Source of the DNA: Mesorhizobium zhangyense
GTDB lineage: Bacteria; Pseudomonadota; Alphaproteobacteria; Rhizobiales; Rhizobiaceae
DNA length: 64,000 nt
Reading direction: 5' to 3'
Assembly: GCF_011045115.1 (NCBI RefSeq)
Contig: NZ_JAAKZG010000001.1
Coordinates: 62,001 to 126,000, forward strand
Part shown: positions 42,728-51,567 of the stretch, one piece after another
Position numbering within the stretch: position 1 is the stretch's first letter
Layout of the letters: each line of letters opens with the position of its first letter
Notes under the pieces: generated by a model
What the model was told of the DNA's origin: nothing
Seen by the model: only the letters and a program-made list of their open reading frames with translations
Databases searched by the model: none
Made by a program: the position numbers and the translations under genes

Positions 42728-43345
42728 ATGACTCGAATGTCGCGGAACTGGTCGCGTAGGCGGCGCTACACCCCGCCGCGCAGCCCATTCCGGAAGTTTC
42801 TGGACTATTGCCTCGCCTTTGCGATTCTCGGGCTGATTGTCCTCATCGTCGCGCGCCTCGACCGGGTCGAAACCCGTCAGACCACCGGCTCGGCGATCGT
42901 CAACGATGGCGATTCGATTACGCTCGGCGCCGAGCGCATCCGCCTGCTCGGCATCGACGCGCCGGAATACACGCAGACCTGCCAGAAGGACGGCGCCGAC
43001 TATCCGTGCGGGCGGCGCTCTCGTGAAGCGCTTGCGCGGCTCGTCGCGGGCAAATCCGTTTCGTGTTCGGGCTGGGAGCGCGATCGCTACAACCGGTTGC
43101 TTGGCGTCTGCACGGCCGGCGGTGTCGATCTCAACCGCGCGCAGGTGGAGCAGGGGTGGGCGGTCGCCTATGGCGACTATGACGATCTGGAGCAGGCAGC
43201 GCGCCAGAAGGGCATCGGCATCTGGGCCGGCACATTCGAGCGTCCGCGCGAATGGCGTGACACGCATCGCATGCCGGTAGAGCCGCATCACGGCAGCGCC
43301 GGTTCGATGCTCAACTGGCTGCGGGAAATGCTTCGGTTGTCGTGA
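42728..43345 (+). CDS. Membrane-anchored thermonuclease (SNase-like)
   Basis: A 205-residue protein: Arg-rich N-terminus, one membrane segment (about 27-44, LDYCLAFAILGLIVLIVA) and a staphylococcal-nuclease domain with NDGDSITLG, IRLLGIDAPEY and RDRYNRLLG, which supply the active-site Arg, Glu and Arg. It cuts DNA and RNA, probably in the periplasm. Starts at 42728 and 42737 are both possible. Confidence 0.88.
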   Translation: MTRMSRNWSRRRRYTPPRSPFRKFLDYCLAFAILGLIVLIVARLDRVETRQTTGSAIVNDGDSITLGAERIRLLGIDAPEYTQTCQKDGADYPCGRRSREALARLVAGKSVSCSGWERDRYNRLLGVCTAGGVDLNRAQVEQGWAVAYGDYDDLEQAARQKGIGIWAGTFERPREWRDTHRMPVEPHHGSAGSMLNWLREMLRLS

Positions 43346-43388
43346 TGCCGCGCTATAGTCGCAAGCCGAAACTGAAAGGGAGGTTGGA

Positions 43389-44000
43389 TTGAAACTTTAT
43401 GATGGCGGGCGCGCGCCCAATCCGCGGCGGGTCCGCGTATTCCTGGCCGAGAAGGGCATCGAGGTGCCGCTGGTGCCCATCGATATGGGTGCAATGGGAC
43501 ATAAGGGCGACGAGGTCGCCCGGCGCAACCCGCTGCAGCGCCTGCCTGTGCTCGAACTCGACGATGGGACGATCCTGACCGAGTCCGTAGCCATCTGCCG
43601 CTATTTCGAGGAGCTTCATCCCGAGCCGGCGCTGTTCGGGCGCGGTGCGCTCGGCAGGGCCAAGGTCGAGATGTGGCAGCGGCGCATGGAGCTCAACCTG
43701 CTCAGCTGCGTGGCGCAGGCATTCCGCCACATTCACCCGGCGATGAAGGAGTGGGAAATCCCGCAGGTTCCCGAATGGGGTGAAGCAAACAAACCCAAAG
43801 CACTGGAATTCCTCAATATTCTCGATGGGGAACTGGCTGACCGTGAATTTGCCGCCGGCGACGAATTCTCCATTGCCGACATCACCGGCATGATTGCCGT
43901 CGATTTCATGAAGCCGGCGCGCATTGCCGTCCCTGAAGAGCTGACCAACATCATTCGCTGGTATCAGGCGATTTCTGCCCGGCCGAGCGCCAAAGCCTGA
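43389..44000 (+). CDS. Glutathione S-transferase
   Basis: A 203-residue glutathione transferase with a thioredoxin-like N-terminal domain (PNPRRVRVFLAEKGIEVP, NPLQRLPVLELDDG, ESVAICRYFEELHP) and an all-helical C-terminal domain. It would conjugate glutathione to an unknown electrophile. The start is probably the TTG at 43389, since GGGAGG precedes it and no ATG lies in the right place. The next gene starts 2 bp after its stop, so they form an operon. Confidence 0.85.
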   Translation: MKLYDGGRAPNPRRVRVFLAEKGIEVPLVPIDMGAMGHKGDEVARRNPLQRLPVLELDDGTILTESVAICRYFEELHPEPALFGRGALGRAKVEMWQRRMELNLLSCVAQAFRHIHPAMKEWEIPQVPEWGEANKPKALEFLNILDGELADREFAAGDEFSIADITGMIAVDFMKPARIAVPEELTNIIRWYQAISARPSAKA

Positions 44001-44002
44001 CC

Positions 44003-44620
44003 GTGCCCGCCGAGCTCGACCGGCTTGTCGCCGAAATCCGCGCCTGCCGCATCTGCGTCGAGCAGCCGCTTGCCCGGCCCCTGCCGCATGAGCCGCGGCC
44101 GGTCGTGGTGGCGTCCACGTCCGCCCGCGTCCTGATTGCGGGGCAGGCGCCCGGCACGAAGGTCCATGCCAGTGGCTTGCCGTTCGACGACCGCTCGGGC
44201 GACCGGCTGCGCGACTGGCTCGGCGTGACGCGCGCCCAGTTCTACGACGCGCAAAACTTCGCCATCGTGCCGATGGGCTTCTGCTTTCCGGGGCAGGATG
44301 CCAAGGGCGGCGACCTGCCGCCCCGCCGCGAATGCGCGCCAGCATGGCGGCAAAGGCTGATCGATCTGATGCCGCAGGTCGATCTCGTTCTTGCAGTCGG
44401 GCTTTATGCGCAGAGCTGGCACCTGGGCGTGGCGCGCAAGGAGTCGCTGAACGAAACGGTGCGGGACTGGCGCGCCATCCATGACGCGTCGACGATGCCG
44501 CGCGTCATCCCGCTGCCGCACCCTTCGTGGCGCAATACGGGCTGGCTGAAAAAGAATCCGTGGTTTGAAATGGAATTGCTGCCTGTCCTCAAATCGGAAA
44601 TCCGGCATCGCATTTCCTGA
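44003..44620 (+). CDS. Uracil-DNA glycosylase superfamily protein
   Basis: A 205-residue protein of the uracil-DNA glycosylase fold. Motif 1 appears as LIAGQAPGTKVHASGLPF and the end motif as LPHPSWRN; these positions hold the catalytic residues in family 4-like enzymes, although the usual ED after the first motif is absent. Four cysteines near the N-terminus (ACRIC) might bind a cluster only in part. It could remove damaged bases, but activity is not assured. It starts with GTG two bases after the glutathione transferase gene. Confidence 0.75.
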   Translation: MPAELDRLVAEIRACRICVEQPLARPLPHEPRPVVVASTSARVLIAGQAPGTKVHASGLPFDDRSGDRLRDWLGVTRAQFYDAQNFAIVPMGFCFPGQDAKGGDLPPRRECAPAWRQRLIDLMPQVDLVLAVGLYAQSWHLGVARKESLNETVRDWRAIHDASTMPRVIPLPHPSWRNTGWLKKNPWFEMELLPVLKSEIRHRIS

Positions 44621-44728
44621 TATTCCTGCAATGTCTTTGCAAAAATTCCCGGTCCCCGGAGAATTCCTTTCTTGTGAAATACTTTCGTTAGGGAGATTAT
44701 GGCGGAATAATATTCTAACGGAGCCATC

Positions 44729-45220
44729 ATGGACCGCCTTGATCGAAAAATTCTTCGCCTTCTTCAGGAAGACGCGACACTTGCCGTCGCCGATGTCGCC
44801 AAAAAGGTGGGCCTGTCGACGACGCCTTGCTGGCGGCGCATCCAGAAGCTCGAGGAGGAGGGCGTCATCAAGCGGCGCGTGGCCATCCTCGATCCGGAAA
44901 AGATCAACACGCGCGTCACCGTCTTCGTGTCGATACGCACCAATTCGCACAGCCACGAATGGCTGCGGCGCTTCTCGGAGGTCATTCAGGAATTTCCGGA
45001 AGTGATTGAATTCTATCGCATGAGCGGCGATGTCGACTATCTGCTGCGCGTGGTGGTGCCGGACATTTCGGCCTACGACGCCTTCTACAAGCGGCTCATC
45101 GCCAAGATCGAGATTCGCGACGTGTCCTCGGCATTCGCGATGGAGCAGATCAAATACACGACCGAACTGCCGCTGGATTATATGGTGCTGGACAAGGAAT
45201 CCGGCTCCAACGCCGCTTGA
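44729..45220 (+). CDS. Lrp/AsnC-family transcriptional regulator
   Basis: A 163-residue feast-or-famine regulator: N-terminal helix-turn-helix (MDRLDRKILRLLQEDATLAV, then GLSTTPCWRRIQKLEEEGVI) and a C-terminal ligand-binding RAM domain (EFYRMSGDVDYLLRVVVPD). It likely responds to an amino acid. The AT-rich 100-bp gap upstream (44640-44725) is a probable self-regulated promoter. No divergent target gene is present. It is followed by a hairpin shared with the convergent DUF3299 gene. Confidence 0.92.
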   Translation: MDRLDRKILRLLQEDATLAVADVAKKVGLSTTPCWRRIQKLEEEGVIKRRVAILDPEKINTRVTVFVSIRTNSHSHEWLRRFSEVIQEFPEVIEFYRMSGDVDYLLRVVVPDISAYDAFYKRLIAKIEIRDVSSAFAMEQIKYTTELPLDYMVLDKESGSNAA

Positions 45221-45229
45221 TGACAGCTT

Positions 45230-45253
45230 GCCGGGAGGTTCGCGCCTCCCGGC
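45230..45253. terminator. Two-way terminator hairpin between convergent genes
   Basis: GCCGGGAGG and CCTCCCGGC form a perfect 9-bp stem with a TTCGCG loop between the lrp stop and the DUF3299 stop. There is no T tract, so efficiency in either direction is uncertain. Confidence 0.65.
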
Positions 45254-45259
45254 CGTGCT

Positions 45260-45817
45260 TCACTTCTTCATGAAGCTCCACGGGTTGGCCTGCGGCACCA
45301 CAACCGCATCCGGCACGGTTTCGGCCGATGCGACATCCGCCTTGCTGAAACTGTAACCGGACTGGACGATCGAGACGCCATCGAGAATGAAGAGCTGGCT
45401 CTTCTCCATGCTGGGCTTCAGCGTGCCGGTTACCGATACGGCCTCGTAGGCTTTCGCCAGTTTGTAGGGCTTGGGCATGGTGACGAGAACGATCTGGTTC
45501 GGCGGCGGTGTTGGCATATGGCTGCACGCGCCGGTCCAGGGGACGAGCAGGAACTGGTAAACAAGATCGCCATCGCGATCGACCGGCAGCGCGTAGCCGG
45601 TCAGTGTCACCGTCTTTCCGTCCAGATTCGTAGAAAGCGTTTCGCCATGGTCCGGCATTTTTGCAGCGACCATGGGCAATCCCGGGCCTTCGGCGGCCTG
45701 TTGCCCCGCTGGCCGGAGATCTTTCCAGAAAATGGTCGTGGCTGGCGAGGCGGCGTTCGCACTGAATGCCAGAAGTGTGGCGGCAGCCGCGACGGCTGAT
45801 CTGAGAACAAAATTCAA
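45260..45817 (-). CDS. DUF3299 periplasmic protein
   Basis: A 185-residue secreted protein: signal peptide (MNFVLRSAVAAAATLLAFSANA-ASP), then IFWKDLRP, VTLTGYALPVDRDGDLVYQF and the family hallmark GACSHMPTPPPNQIVLV. Members of this family often accompany ABC-transporter-type membrane genes, but none is next to it here. Its function is not known. It lies convergent with lrp and same-strand with the AlkD-like gene upstream at 100 bp distance. Confidence 0.85.
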   Translation of the reverse strand: MNFVLRSAVAAAATLLAFSANAASPATTIFWKDLRPAGQQAAEGPGLPMVAAKMPDHGETLSTNLDGKTVTLTGYALPVDRDGDLVYQFLLVPWTGACSHMPTPPPNQIVLVTMPKPYKLAKAYEAVSVTGTLKPSMEKSQLFILDGVSIVQSGYSFSKADVASAETVPDAVVVPQANPWSFMKK

Positions 45818-45923
45818 CGGCTACACTCCACGGGCATGAGCCTGAGTAAAATCGCTCGGGAAGGTCGGGTCAATAAGCAAAGGCGCGATTGGCCTGTTAT
45901 GCCGAAGCGCTGCGCCTGGCCGC

Positions 45924-46634
45924 TCATTTCGCGTCCGCCTTGCGTTGCAGGTGTTCCAGCGTTTTGGGCCCGGTCAATTCCTTGACCGCATCCTTGCCGA
46001 TCCAACGTGTCGTCTTGTCGGGCGAGGCCGCGAGCTTTTCGGCCATTACGAGCACCGGCCCGTGCAAGGCGAACGAGCGCTTGCCCATCGAGCGAAGTGC
46101 CCAGTTCACGGCCTTCTTCACGAAATTGCGGCTGTCGGTGGCGTGAGCCTCGACCAGCCGCAGGAAATCGAGGAAAGTCGCGTCCGGCTCCTTCTTCCGA
46201 TGGACGACCGACCAGGCCATCATGGCAAAGGCGGTCCGGCGGACGAATTCGCGATCATCTGCCGCGAATTCCTCGATCAGTTCGCGCCAGCAATCCGTGT
46301 CGACGAAGAGGTCGGAGACGCCATCGACGATATCCCAGGAGTCGAAGCTCGCAGCCCAACGCCTTGCATTTTCAGCGGTAAAGCGCTTCGGGTCGGCCGT
46401 CACGGAAGCGATGAACTGCGCCTCCATGATACCGCTCTCCCAAAGCTCGAAGGCGCGTTCATGGTTTCGCTTGATCTGCCTGGCGATCTGTCGCTGCACG
46501 CCGTGCGAGATGCCGAGCGCACGATCGATTTTGATGCCATAGCGCAGCATCCCACGGCGATTTTCTTCCGAACCGATCGAGCGCAAATGCGCGATGATTT
46601 CCGCAGCGCTGGAGTTCGCCGAAAGCTCGGCCAT
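45924..46634 (-). CDS. AlkD-like DNA alkylation repair protein
   Basis: A 236-residue all-helical HEAT-like repeat protein of the DNA alkylation repair (AlkD) superfamily, with NRRGMLRYGIKIDRALGISH at the start, WDIVDGVSDLF and the repeat KKAVNWALRSMGKRS. Such enzymes remove alkylated bases without flipping them. Whether this one is catalytic is not certain. It begins 12 bp after the dehydrogenase gene, so it is likely in the same transcript. Confidence 0.85.
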   Translation of the reverse strand: MAELSANSSAAEIIAHLRSIGSEENRRGMLRYGIKIDRALGISHGVQRQIARQIKRNHERAFELWESGIMEAQFIASVTADPKRFTAENARRWAASFDSWDIVDGVSDLFVDTDCWRELIEEFAADDREFVRRTAFAMMAWSVVHRKKEPDATFLDFLRLVEAHATDSRNFVKKAVNWALRSMGKRSFALHGPVLVMAEKLAASPDKTTRWIGKDAVKELTGPKTLEHLQRKADAK

Positions 46635-46645
46635 GGCGTCTGCGC

Positions 46646-47515
46646 CTATTTCTCCAGTCGTGCCAGCAGCGAGGACGTGTCCCAGCGCTTGCCGCCCATG
46701 CCTTGCACATCCTTGTAGAACTGGTCGACAAGTGCCGTGACGGGAAGCGATGCGCCGTTGCGGTCGGCCTCGGTGAGGCAGATGCCGAGGTCCTTGCGCA
46801 TCCAGTCGACGGCGAAGCCGAAATCATATTTGCCGGCGTTCATCGTCTTGTGACGGTTTTCCATCTGCCAGGAGCCGGCAGCGCCTTTGGAAATCACTTC
46901 GACCACCTTTTCGATGTCGAGCCCGGCTTTCTTGCCGAAGTGGATGCCCTCGGCCAGACCCTGAACCAGTCCGGCGATGCAGATCTGGTTGATCATCTTG
47001 GTAAGCTGGCCGGCGCCCGTCGGACCCATCAGCCCGACCATTTTGGCATAGGCGTCGATCACCGGCTTGGCCTTGTCGAAGACATCCTGATCGCCGCCGA
47101 CCATGACGGTCAGCGCGCCGTTCTCTGCACCGGCTTGACCGCCGGAAACCGGCGCGTCGAGGAAGGAGATGCCGAGCTCTGAAGCTTTCTCGCCGAGTTC
47201 GCGTGCGACTTCCGCCGAGGCCGTGGTGTTGTCGATATAGATCGCGCCTTTCTTCATCGACTGGAAGGCCCCGTCCGGGCCGATGGTGACGCTGCGCAAA
47301 TCGTCGTCATTGCCGACGCAGGAGAAAACAAAGTCCTTGTCCCTGGCTGCCTCGCGCGGCGTTGCTGCGTGGCTGCCGCCATGCTCGCCGACCCATTTCT
47401 GCGCCTTGGCGACGCTGCGGTTGTAGACGGTGACGTCATGCCCGCCCTTGTTCTTGAGATGCGCTGCCATCGGGTAGCCCATCACGCCAAGTCCCAGGAA
47501 TGCCACTGACGCCAT
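46646..47515 (-). CDS. Beta-hydroxyacid dehydrogenase (3-hydroxyisobutyrate type)
   Basis: A 289-residue NAD(P)-dependent dehydrogenase. The dinucleotide site is FLGLGVMGYPMA, the substrate-binding motif DAPVSGGQAGA lies near residue 120, and the catalytic Lys173 is in GAGQLTKMINQI. It would oxidise a 3-hydroxyacid such as 3-hydroxyisobutyrate or reduce tartronate semialdehyde. Valine-degradation genes are not adjacent, so the substrate is open. It is upstream of the AlkD-like gene. Confidence 0.85.
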   Translation of the reverse strand: MASVAFLGLGVMGYPMAAHLKNKGGHDVTVYNRSVAKAQKWVGEHGGSHAATPREAARDKDFVFSCVGNDDDLRSVTIGPDGAFQSMKKGAIYIDNTTASAEVARELGEKASELGISFLDAPVSGGQAGAENGALTVMVGGDQDVFDKAKPVIDAYAKMVGLMGPTGAGQLTKMINQICIAGLVQGLAEGIHFGKKAGLDIEKVVEVISKGAAGSWQMENRHKTMNAGKYDFGFAVDWMRKDLGICLTEADRNGASLPVTALVDQFYKDVQGMGGKRWDTSSLLARLEK

Positions 47516-47561
47516 TATTCCAACCTTTCAGTCCCAACGAAAACCGTGGGCGTCAGGTCTA

Positions 47562-47664
47562 GCGCATAACCCCAAAAATCGGAATCGATTTTTGGAAAGG
47601 ATTATGCGCCGACTCAGAGTGTTACAGCGTCCTTTGCGCGTTCAATTGGACGCGCGGCGCTGTA
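47562..47664. repeat. Double-hairpin intergenic element (RIME-like)
   Basis: Two palindromes lie side by side. The first has outer arms GCGCATAA (47562-47569) and TTATGCGC (47602-47609) with inner arms CCAAAAATCG and CGATTTTTGG. The second has TACAGCG (47633-47639) and CGCTGTA (47658-47664) with further partial pairing. The two-hairpin layout resembles rhizobial intergenic mosaic elements. It lies between two same-strand genes. Confidence 0.7.
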
Positions 47665-47701
47665 CGCGATGGAGCAGATTCGTCAAGGATGAAGGATTGG
47701 C

Positions 47702-48865
47702 TCAGGCGGCGCGGGCAGCCGTGGCGACGCGATTGCGGCCCTCGGATTTGGCCAGATAGAGGGCTTCGTCGGCCTCGGCGATCAGCGACGGCAGATCACG
47801 CTCGGAGAACGGGGCGGACGCAACGCCGATGCTGATGGTCGGCCGCAGCGTGCCGCGTTCGGTGACAATCGCGATCTCGGCGCAGCGCGCGCGGATATTC
47901 TCTGCAATATCGATCGCCCGCCTCTGGCCGACGCCGGGCAGGAAGACGACGAACTCCTCGCCGCCATGGCGGCACAGCAGATCGCTCGCACGAATTGTGC
48001 TCTTGGCCATGGCCGCGAACATAACCAGCACCTGGTCGCCCACGGGGTGGCCGTAGGTGTCGTTGATCTTCTTGAAGAAATCGAGATCCATGATCAGCAC
48101 GGTCGCCGGTGCGCGGGTGACTGCAAGGCGTTGCAGCGACTGTTCCGCCCGTTGGACGAATTCGCGCCGGTTGAGAACGTCGGTCAGCCCGTCATGGGTA
48201 GCGGCGCGGCGCAGTGCCATTTCGGTCTGTTCGCGGCCGAGTGCAACAAGGGTGAAGCTGGAAATCAGGATCAGCAGCATCACCTCGATGGTGGCCACCT
48301 TGGAACCGAAATAGGCAGTGAAGAACGGATGGTCCGGGCTCGTCAGCCAGAGCACCCCGCCGCGCCCGGCATAGTACAGGCCGTTGAAACTGCTGGTCAC
48401 GGCCAGGATCAGGGCGTTCTGATAGCGATTGGCACCGCCGCGCCAGAATTCGAAGCCGGTCATCAGGCTGTAGAACGAGAATACGAAGAAAAACAGTACT
48501 GCGCCGCTCCAGGCTTCGAGCGGCCGGGACATCAGGAGCGGCACCAAGATGACCAGGCAAGGTCCGGCGAGTGCCGGAACAACCGCGCTCGAACGCCCAT
48601 TGAAGGAGCGCGCGCCAACCCAGATGAAGGACATGGTTGCCACGACGAAACCATTGCCGACGGGACCCAGCCAATCGAGGTGAGGGGCCGACGAGGCGAT
48701 GTAGAAGAGGAGCGAAATGGTCGAGCAGGCAAAGCCGATGCCCCACCACAGGCTGGAGGCGATTTCGCGCCGCCGCCACGCCTCGAGCAGGAACAGCACT
48801 CCGCAGGTGGACGTCACCAGCATGGAGCAAAGCATCAACGTGTTGAGATCGATCTGAAAAGCCAT
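47702..48865 (-). CDS. Membrane diguanylate cyclase
   Basis: A 387-residue protein with about six membrane segments (residues 8-210) and a C-terminal GGDEF domain. The active site is GGEEF at 301-305, with LIMDLDFFKKINDTYGH before it, so it should be an active cyclic-di-GMP synthase. Arg292 and Asp295 form an RxxD inhibitory site for product feedback. No phosphodiesterase (EAL) domain is present. The membrane part is an unrecognised sensor with little outside the membrane. Confidence 0.9.
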   Translation of the reverse strand: MAFQIDLNTLMLCSMLVTSTCGVLFLLEAWRRREIASSLWWGIGFACSTISLLFYIASSAPHLDWLGPVGNGFVVATMSFIWVGARSFNGRSSAVVPALAGPCLVILVPLLMSRPLEAWSGAVLFFFVFSFYSLMTGFEFWRGGANRYQNALILAVTSSFNGLYYAGRGGVLWLTSPDHPFFTAYFGSKVATIEVMLLILISSFTLVALGREQTEMALRRAATHDGLTDVLNRREFVQRAEQSLQRLAVTRAPATVLIMDLDFFKKINDTYGHPVGDQVLVMFAAMAKSTIRASDLLCRHGGEEFVVFLPGVGQRRAIDIAENIRARCAEIAIVTERGTLRPTISIGVASAPFSERDLPSLIAEADEALYLAKSEGRNRVATAARAA

Positions 48866-48969
48866 TCGGCCGCTGCACCCCGTATGACGCCGAGCATAGG
48901 CGTCAGTGGTGAAGCCGTCGTAAAGGGAATTGCCGCTGCGTCAATAAAATTGCGGCGCGCCGGCCGATT

Positions 48970-49800
48970 TCAGCGCTTCAAATGTTTGGTGATGCGCCGC
49001 TCGATCCATTCGATGCCGTGGCGCAGCGTCTCGACCATCGACAGGTAGATCAGTGCGGCCCAGAGGTAGGTCTGGAAATCGAAGGTGCGCGAATAGGCGC
49101 GGCGCGTTTCGCCCATCAGGTCGTAGACGGTGATGATGGCGACGATCGCCGAGCCCTTGATCATCAGGATGATCTCGTTGCCATAGGGGCGCAGCGCAAC
49201 GATCAGCGCCTGCGGCAGCACGATCTTGCGCAGGATCTGGTACTTGTGCAGCCCGAGCGACTCCGCGCCCTCCCACTGGCCCTTCGGCACGCTTTCGATG
49301 GCGCCGCGCAGGATTTCGGCCTGATAGGCTGCGGTGTTCAGCGAGAAGGCGAAGACCGCGCAATACCAGGCATCGCGGAAGAAGGTCCACAAGCCGACGG
49401 CTTCAAGCTGCGGCCGGAACGAGCCGAGGCCGTAATAGATCAGGAACGTTTGCGCCAGCAGCGGCGTGCCGCGGAAGAAATAGACATAGGCATAGGCCAG
49501 GGCGTTCAGCAGCTTGTTCTTCGACATGCGCGCATAGGCGATCGGTATCGAAAGCAGCGCGCCGAGTACGATCGAGACCGCCACCAGTTTGATGGTTACC
49601 AGCAGGCCGGACAGATAATAGGGCGCGTATTTCTCGAAAAGGTCCGGGTTCCAGGCGTTGACGAGATAGCCCACCATGGCGACGCCGAGCATCAGCCACA
49701 GCACGATGAAGACGTGCCCGGTTATGCGCGCGGCAGTCCATGGCCTGGGAATGGCCGGCGGGCGGTCGACGTCGGTGCTGGTTTCGGTGACGGCGCTCAT
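48970..49800 (-). CDS. Polar amino-acid ABC transporter permease (HisM-like)
   Basis: A 276-residue permease with about five to six membrane segments; the conserved loop is EILRGAIESVPKGQWEGAES, a HisM/HisQ family signature. It pairs with the HisQ-like protein to import a basic or polar amino acid. It overlaps that gene by four bases (ATGA). The ATPase gene expected after it is absent; the next gene downstream encodes the diguanylate cyclase. Confidence 0.9.
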   Translation of the reverse strand: MSAVTETSTDVDRPPAIPRPWTAARITGHVFIVLWLMLGVAMVGYLVNAWNPDLFEKYAPYYLSGLLVTIKLVAVSIVLGALLSIPIAYARMSKNKLLNALAYAYVYFFRGTPLLAQTFLIYYGLGSFRPQLEAVGLWTFFRDAWYCAVFAFSLNTAAYQAEILRGAIESVPKGQWEGAESLGLHKYQILRKIVLPQALIVALRPYGNEIILMIKGSAIVAIITVYDLMGETRRAYSRTFDFQTYLWAALIYLSMVETLRHGIEWIERRITKHLKR

Positions 49801-50510
49801 CGCTGCGCCTCCTTGCGGCCGGCCCAGCGTTCGATGGCATTGATGCCGAAGGACGAGATTATGGCCAGCACCAGATAGATCATGCAGGCGAAGCCGAAGA
49901 ACAGGAAAGCCTGCTTGGTGACACGCGCGGCAATGCCGCTCTGGCGCAATATGTCGGCAAGGCCGATGGCCGAGACGAGCGACGTGTCCTTGAGCAGGAT
50001 CAGCCAGAGATTGGCGAGGCCGGGCAGGGCGATCTTGATCAGCTGCGGCAGCACCACCAGCCGCATCGTCTGGCCCTTGGAAAGGCCGATCGAATAGCCG
50101 CCCTCATATTGCCCCTGCGGGATGGCGCGGAAGGCCGAGAGAAAAACCTCGCTGGCGTAGGAGGAAAAGACCACGCCCAGCGCCACCATGCCGGCAACGA
50201 AGCTGTTGATCTCGATATTGGTGCCGGGACTAATCAGATGAAGCAACTGCTGAAGGCCGATCTGCGCGCCATAGAAGACGAGGAACAGCGTCAGCAGTTC
50301 GGGCAGGCCGCGAAAGATGGTGGTGTAGACATTGCCGGCGAGCCGCAGCGACGGCTCGGGCGATTGTTTGGCGAGCGCCACCAGAAAGCCGATGAGCAGA
50401 CCGACCGGAAGCGTGGCGAGCCCGAGCGAGACCGTGACGAGAACGCCCCAGGCGATGTCGTCACTCCAACCTTCTGGTCCCCAGCTGAGCAGCGTCCAGA
50501 CGTTTTCCAT
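49797..50510 (-). CDS. Polar amino-acid ABC transporter permease (HisQ-like)
   Basis: A 237-residue permease with five to six membrane segments and the family loop EVFLSAFRAIPQGQYEGGYS followed by LPQLIKIALPGLANLWLIL. It is the second gene of the transporter, downstream of the binding-protein gene across a 71-bp gap that holds a hairpin, and overlaps hisM-like by four bases. Confidence 0.9.
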   Translation of the reverse strand: MENVWTLLSWGPEGWSDDIAWGVLVTVSLGLATLPVGLLIGFLVALAKQSPEPSLRLAGNVYTTIFRGLPELLTLFLVFYGAQIGLQQLLHLISPGTNIEINSFVAGMVALGVVFSSYASEVFLSAFRAIPQGQYEGGYSIGLSKGQTMRLVVLPQLIKIALPGLANLWLILLKDTSLVSAIGLADILRQSGIAARVTKQAFLFFGFACMIYLVLAIISSFGINAIERWAGRKEAQR

Positions 50511-50541
50511 CCGCGCGCCAGTCTCCTGTTCTGTCTAAAAG

Positions 50542-50569
50542 GCGAGGGCGGTGATTTGGCCGCCCTCGC
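50542..50569 (-). promoter_or_regulatory. Stem-loop between binding-protein and permease genes
   Basis: GCGAGGGCGG (50542-50551) and CCGCCCTCGC (50560-50569) form a perfect 10-bp stem with an 8-base loop. Hairpins at this place commonly protect the upstream mRNA from decay or partly stop transcription, which yields more binding protein than permease. There is no T tract on the leftward strand. Confidence 0.7.
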
Positions 50570-50581
50570 GCTTCAATCGGA

Positions 50582-51364
50582 TCAGGATTCGGCGCCGTAG
50601 ACGTCGAACTTGAAGTACTTGTCGTTGATTTCCTTGTACTTGCCGTTGGCGCGGATCGCCTTGATCGCGGCGCTGAACTCGTTCGCCAGCGCATCGCCCT
50701 TGCGGACCGCAATGCCGGCGCCCTGTCCGAAGATCTCGACCGGCTGCGGCGAGGGTTGGCCCAGCAGCTTGCAGCAGGCGCCGTCGGCAGAATCAAGCCA
50801 CTGCGACAGAACGACGATGTCGTCTTCCACCGCATCGAGACGGCCATTGGCGATATCGAGCTGATATTCCTGGGCGGTCGGGTAAGCCTTGACCGTTGCG
50901 TCGGTGAAGGTCTTTTCCGCATAGTTGAAGTGGGTGGTGGAGCCCTGCGTACCGATCGTCTTGCCGGCGAGGTCTTCCTTGGTCACGCCCTTGATGTCGC
51001 TGTCCTTGGGGACGGCGATGGCCGAAGGCGTGTTGTAGTATTTGGCGGAGAAGTCGACCTTTTCCAGGCGTTCCGGTGTGATCGACATGGACGCGATGAT
51101 GGCGTCGAACTTGCCGGCCTGAAGGGCGGGGATGATGCCGTCCCAGTCCTGGGTCACGAATTCGCACTTGGCCTTCATCTCTTCGCACAGCGCGTTGGCG
51201 ATATCGATGTCGAAGCCTTCCAGCTTGCCGTCGGCGGTCAGGTTGTTGAAGGGCGGATAGGCGCCTTCGGTGCCGATCTTGATGGTCTTTTCCTGGGCCT
51301 GGGCTGCGCCGATTGCCAGCGCGATTGCCGATACCCCAAGCGCGACACGCATAAGAATACGCAT
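50582..51364 (-). CDS. Polar amino-acid ABC transporter binding protein
   Basis: A 260-residue periplasmic protein of the ArgT/HisJ family: signal peptide (MRILMRVALGVSAIALAIGAA, cleavage at AQA-QE), then TIKIGTEGAYPPFNNLTADG, GFDIDIANALCEEM and ASMSITPERLEKVDFS, all typical. It probably binds lysine, arginine, ornithine or histidine. Two cysteines (GACCKLL) are adjacent. AGAGGAA is the ribosome site. It heads the binding-protein-HisQ-HisM operon. Confidence 0.9.
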   Translation of the reverse strand: MRILMRVALGVSAIALAIGAAQAQEKTIKIGTEGAYPPFNNLTADGKLEGFDIDIANALCEEMKAKCEFVTQDWDGIIPALQAGKFDAIIASMSITPERLEKVDFSAKYYNTPSAIAVPKDSDIKGVTKEDLAGKTIGTQGSTTHFNYAEKTFTDATVKAYPTAQEYQLDIANGRLDAVEDDIVVLSQWLDSADGACCKLLGQPSPQPVEIFGQGAGIAVRKGDALANEFSAAIKAIRANGKYKEINDKYFKFDVYGAES

Positions 51365-51567
51365 GATGTTCCTCTCTGTTGTTGCCCGCCGCTGATGGTT
51401 GCGGCGTCGTCCAGGGCCGCCTCCCGGTGGCCCGCAGAGCGCGATACTGCGTCTGTTTTCAGGAAGAAAGCAACTGCAAATACGTCCCCGGCAAACGACT
51501 TTACGTCAACTTGCCGGCGTGCGCGCAAGTTCATTCCGGCGGCGTAAATCGCTGCCGGGACATGACG

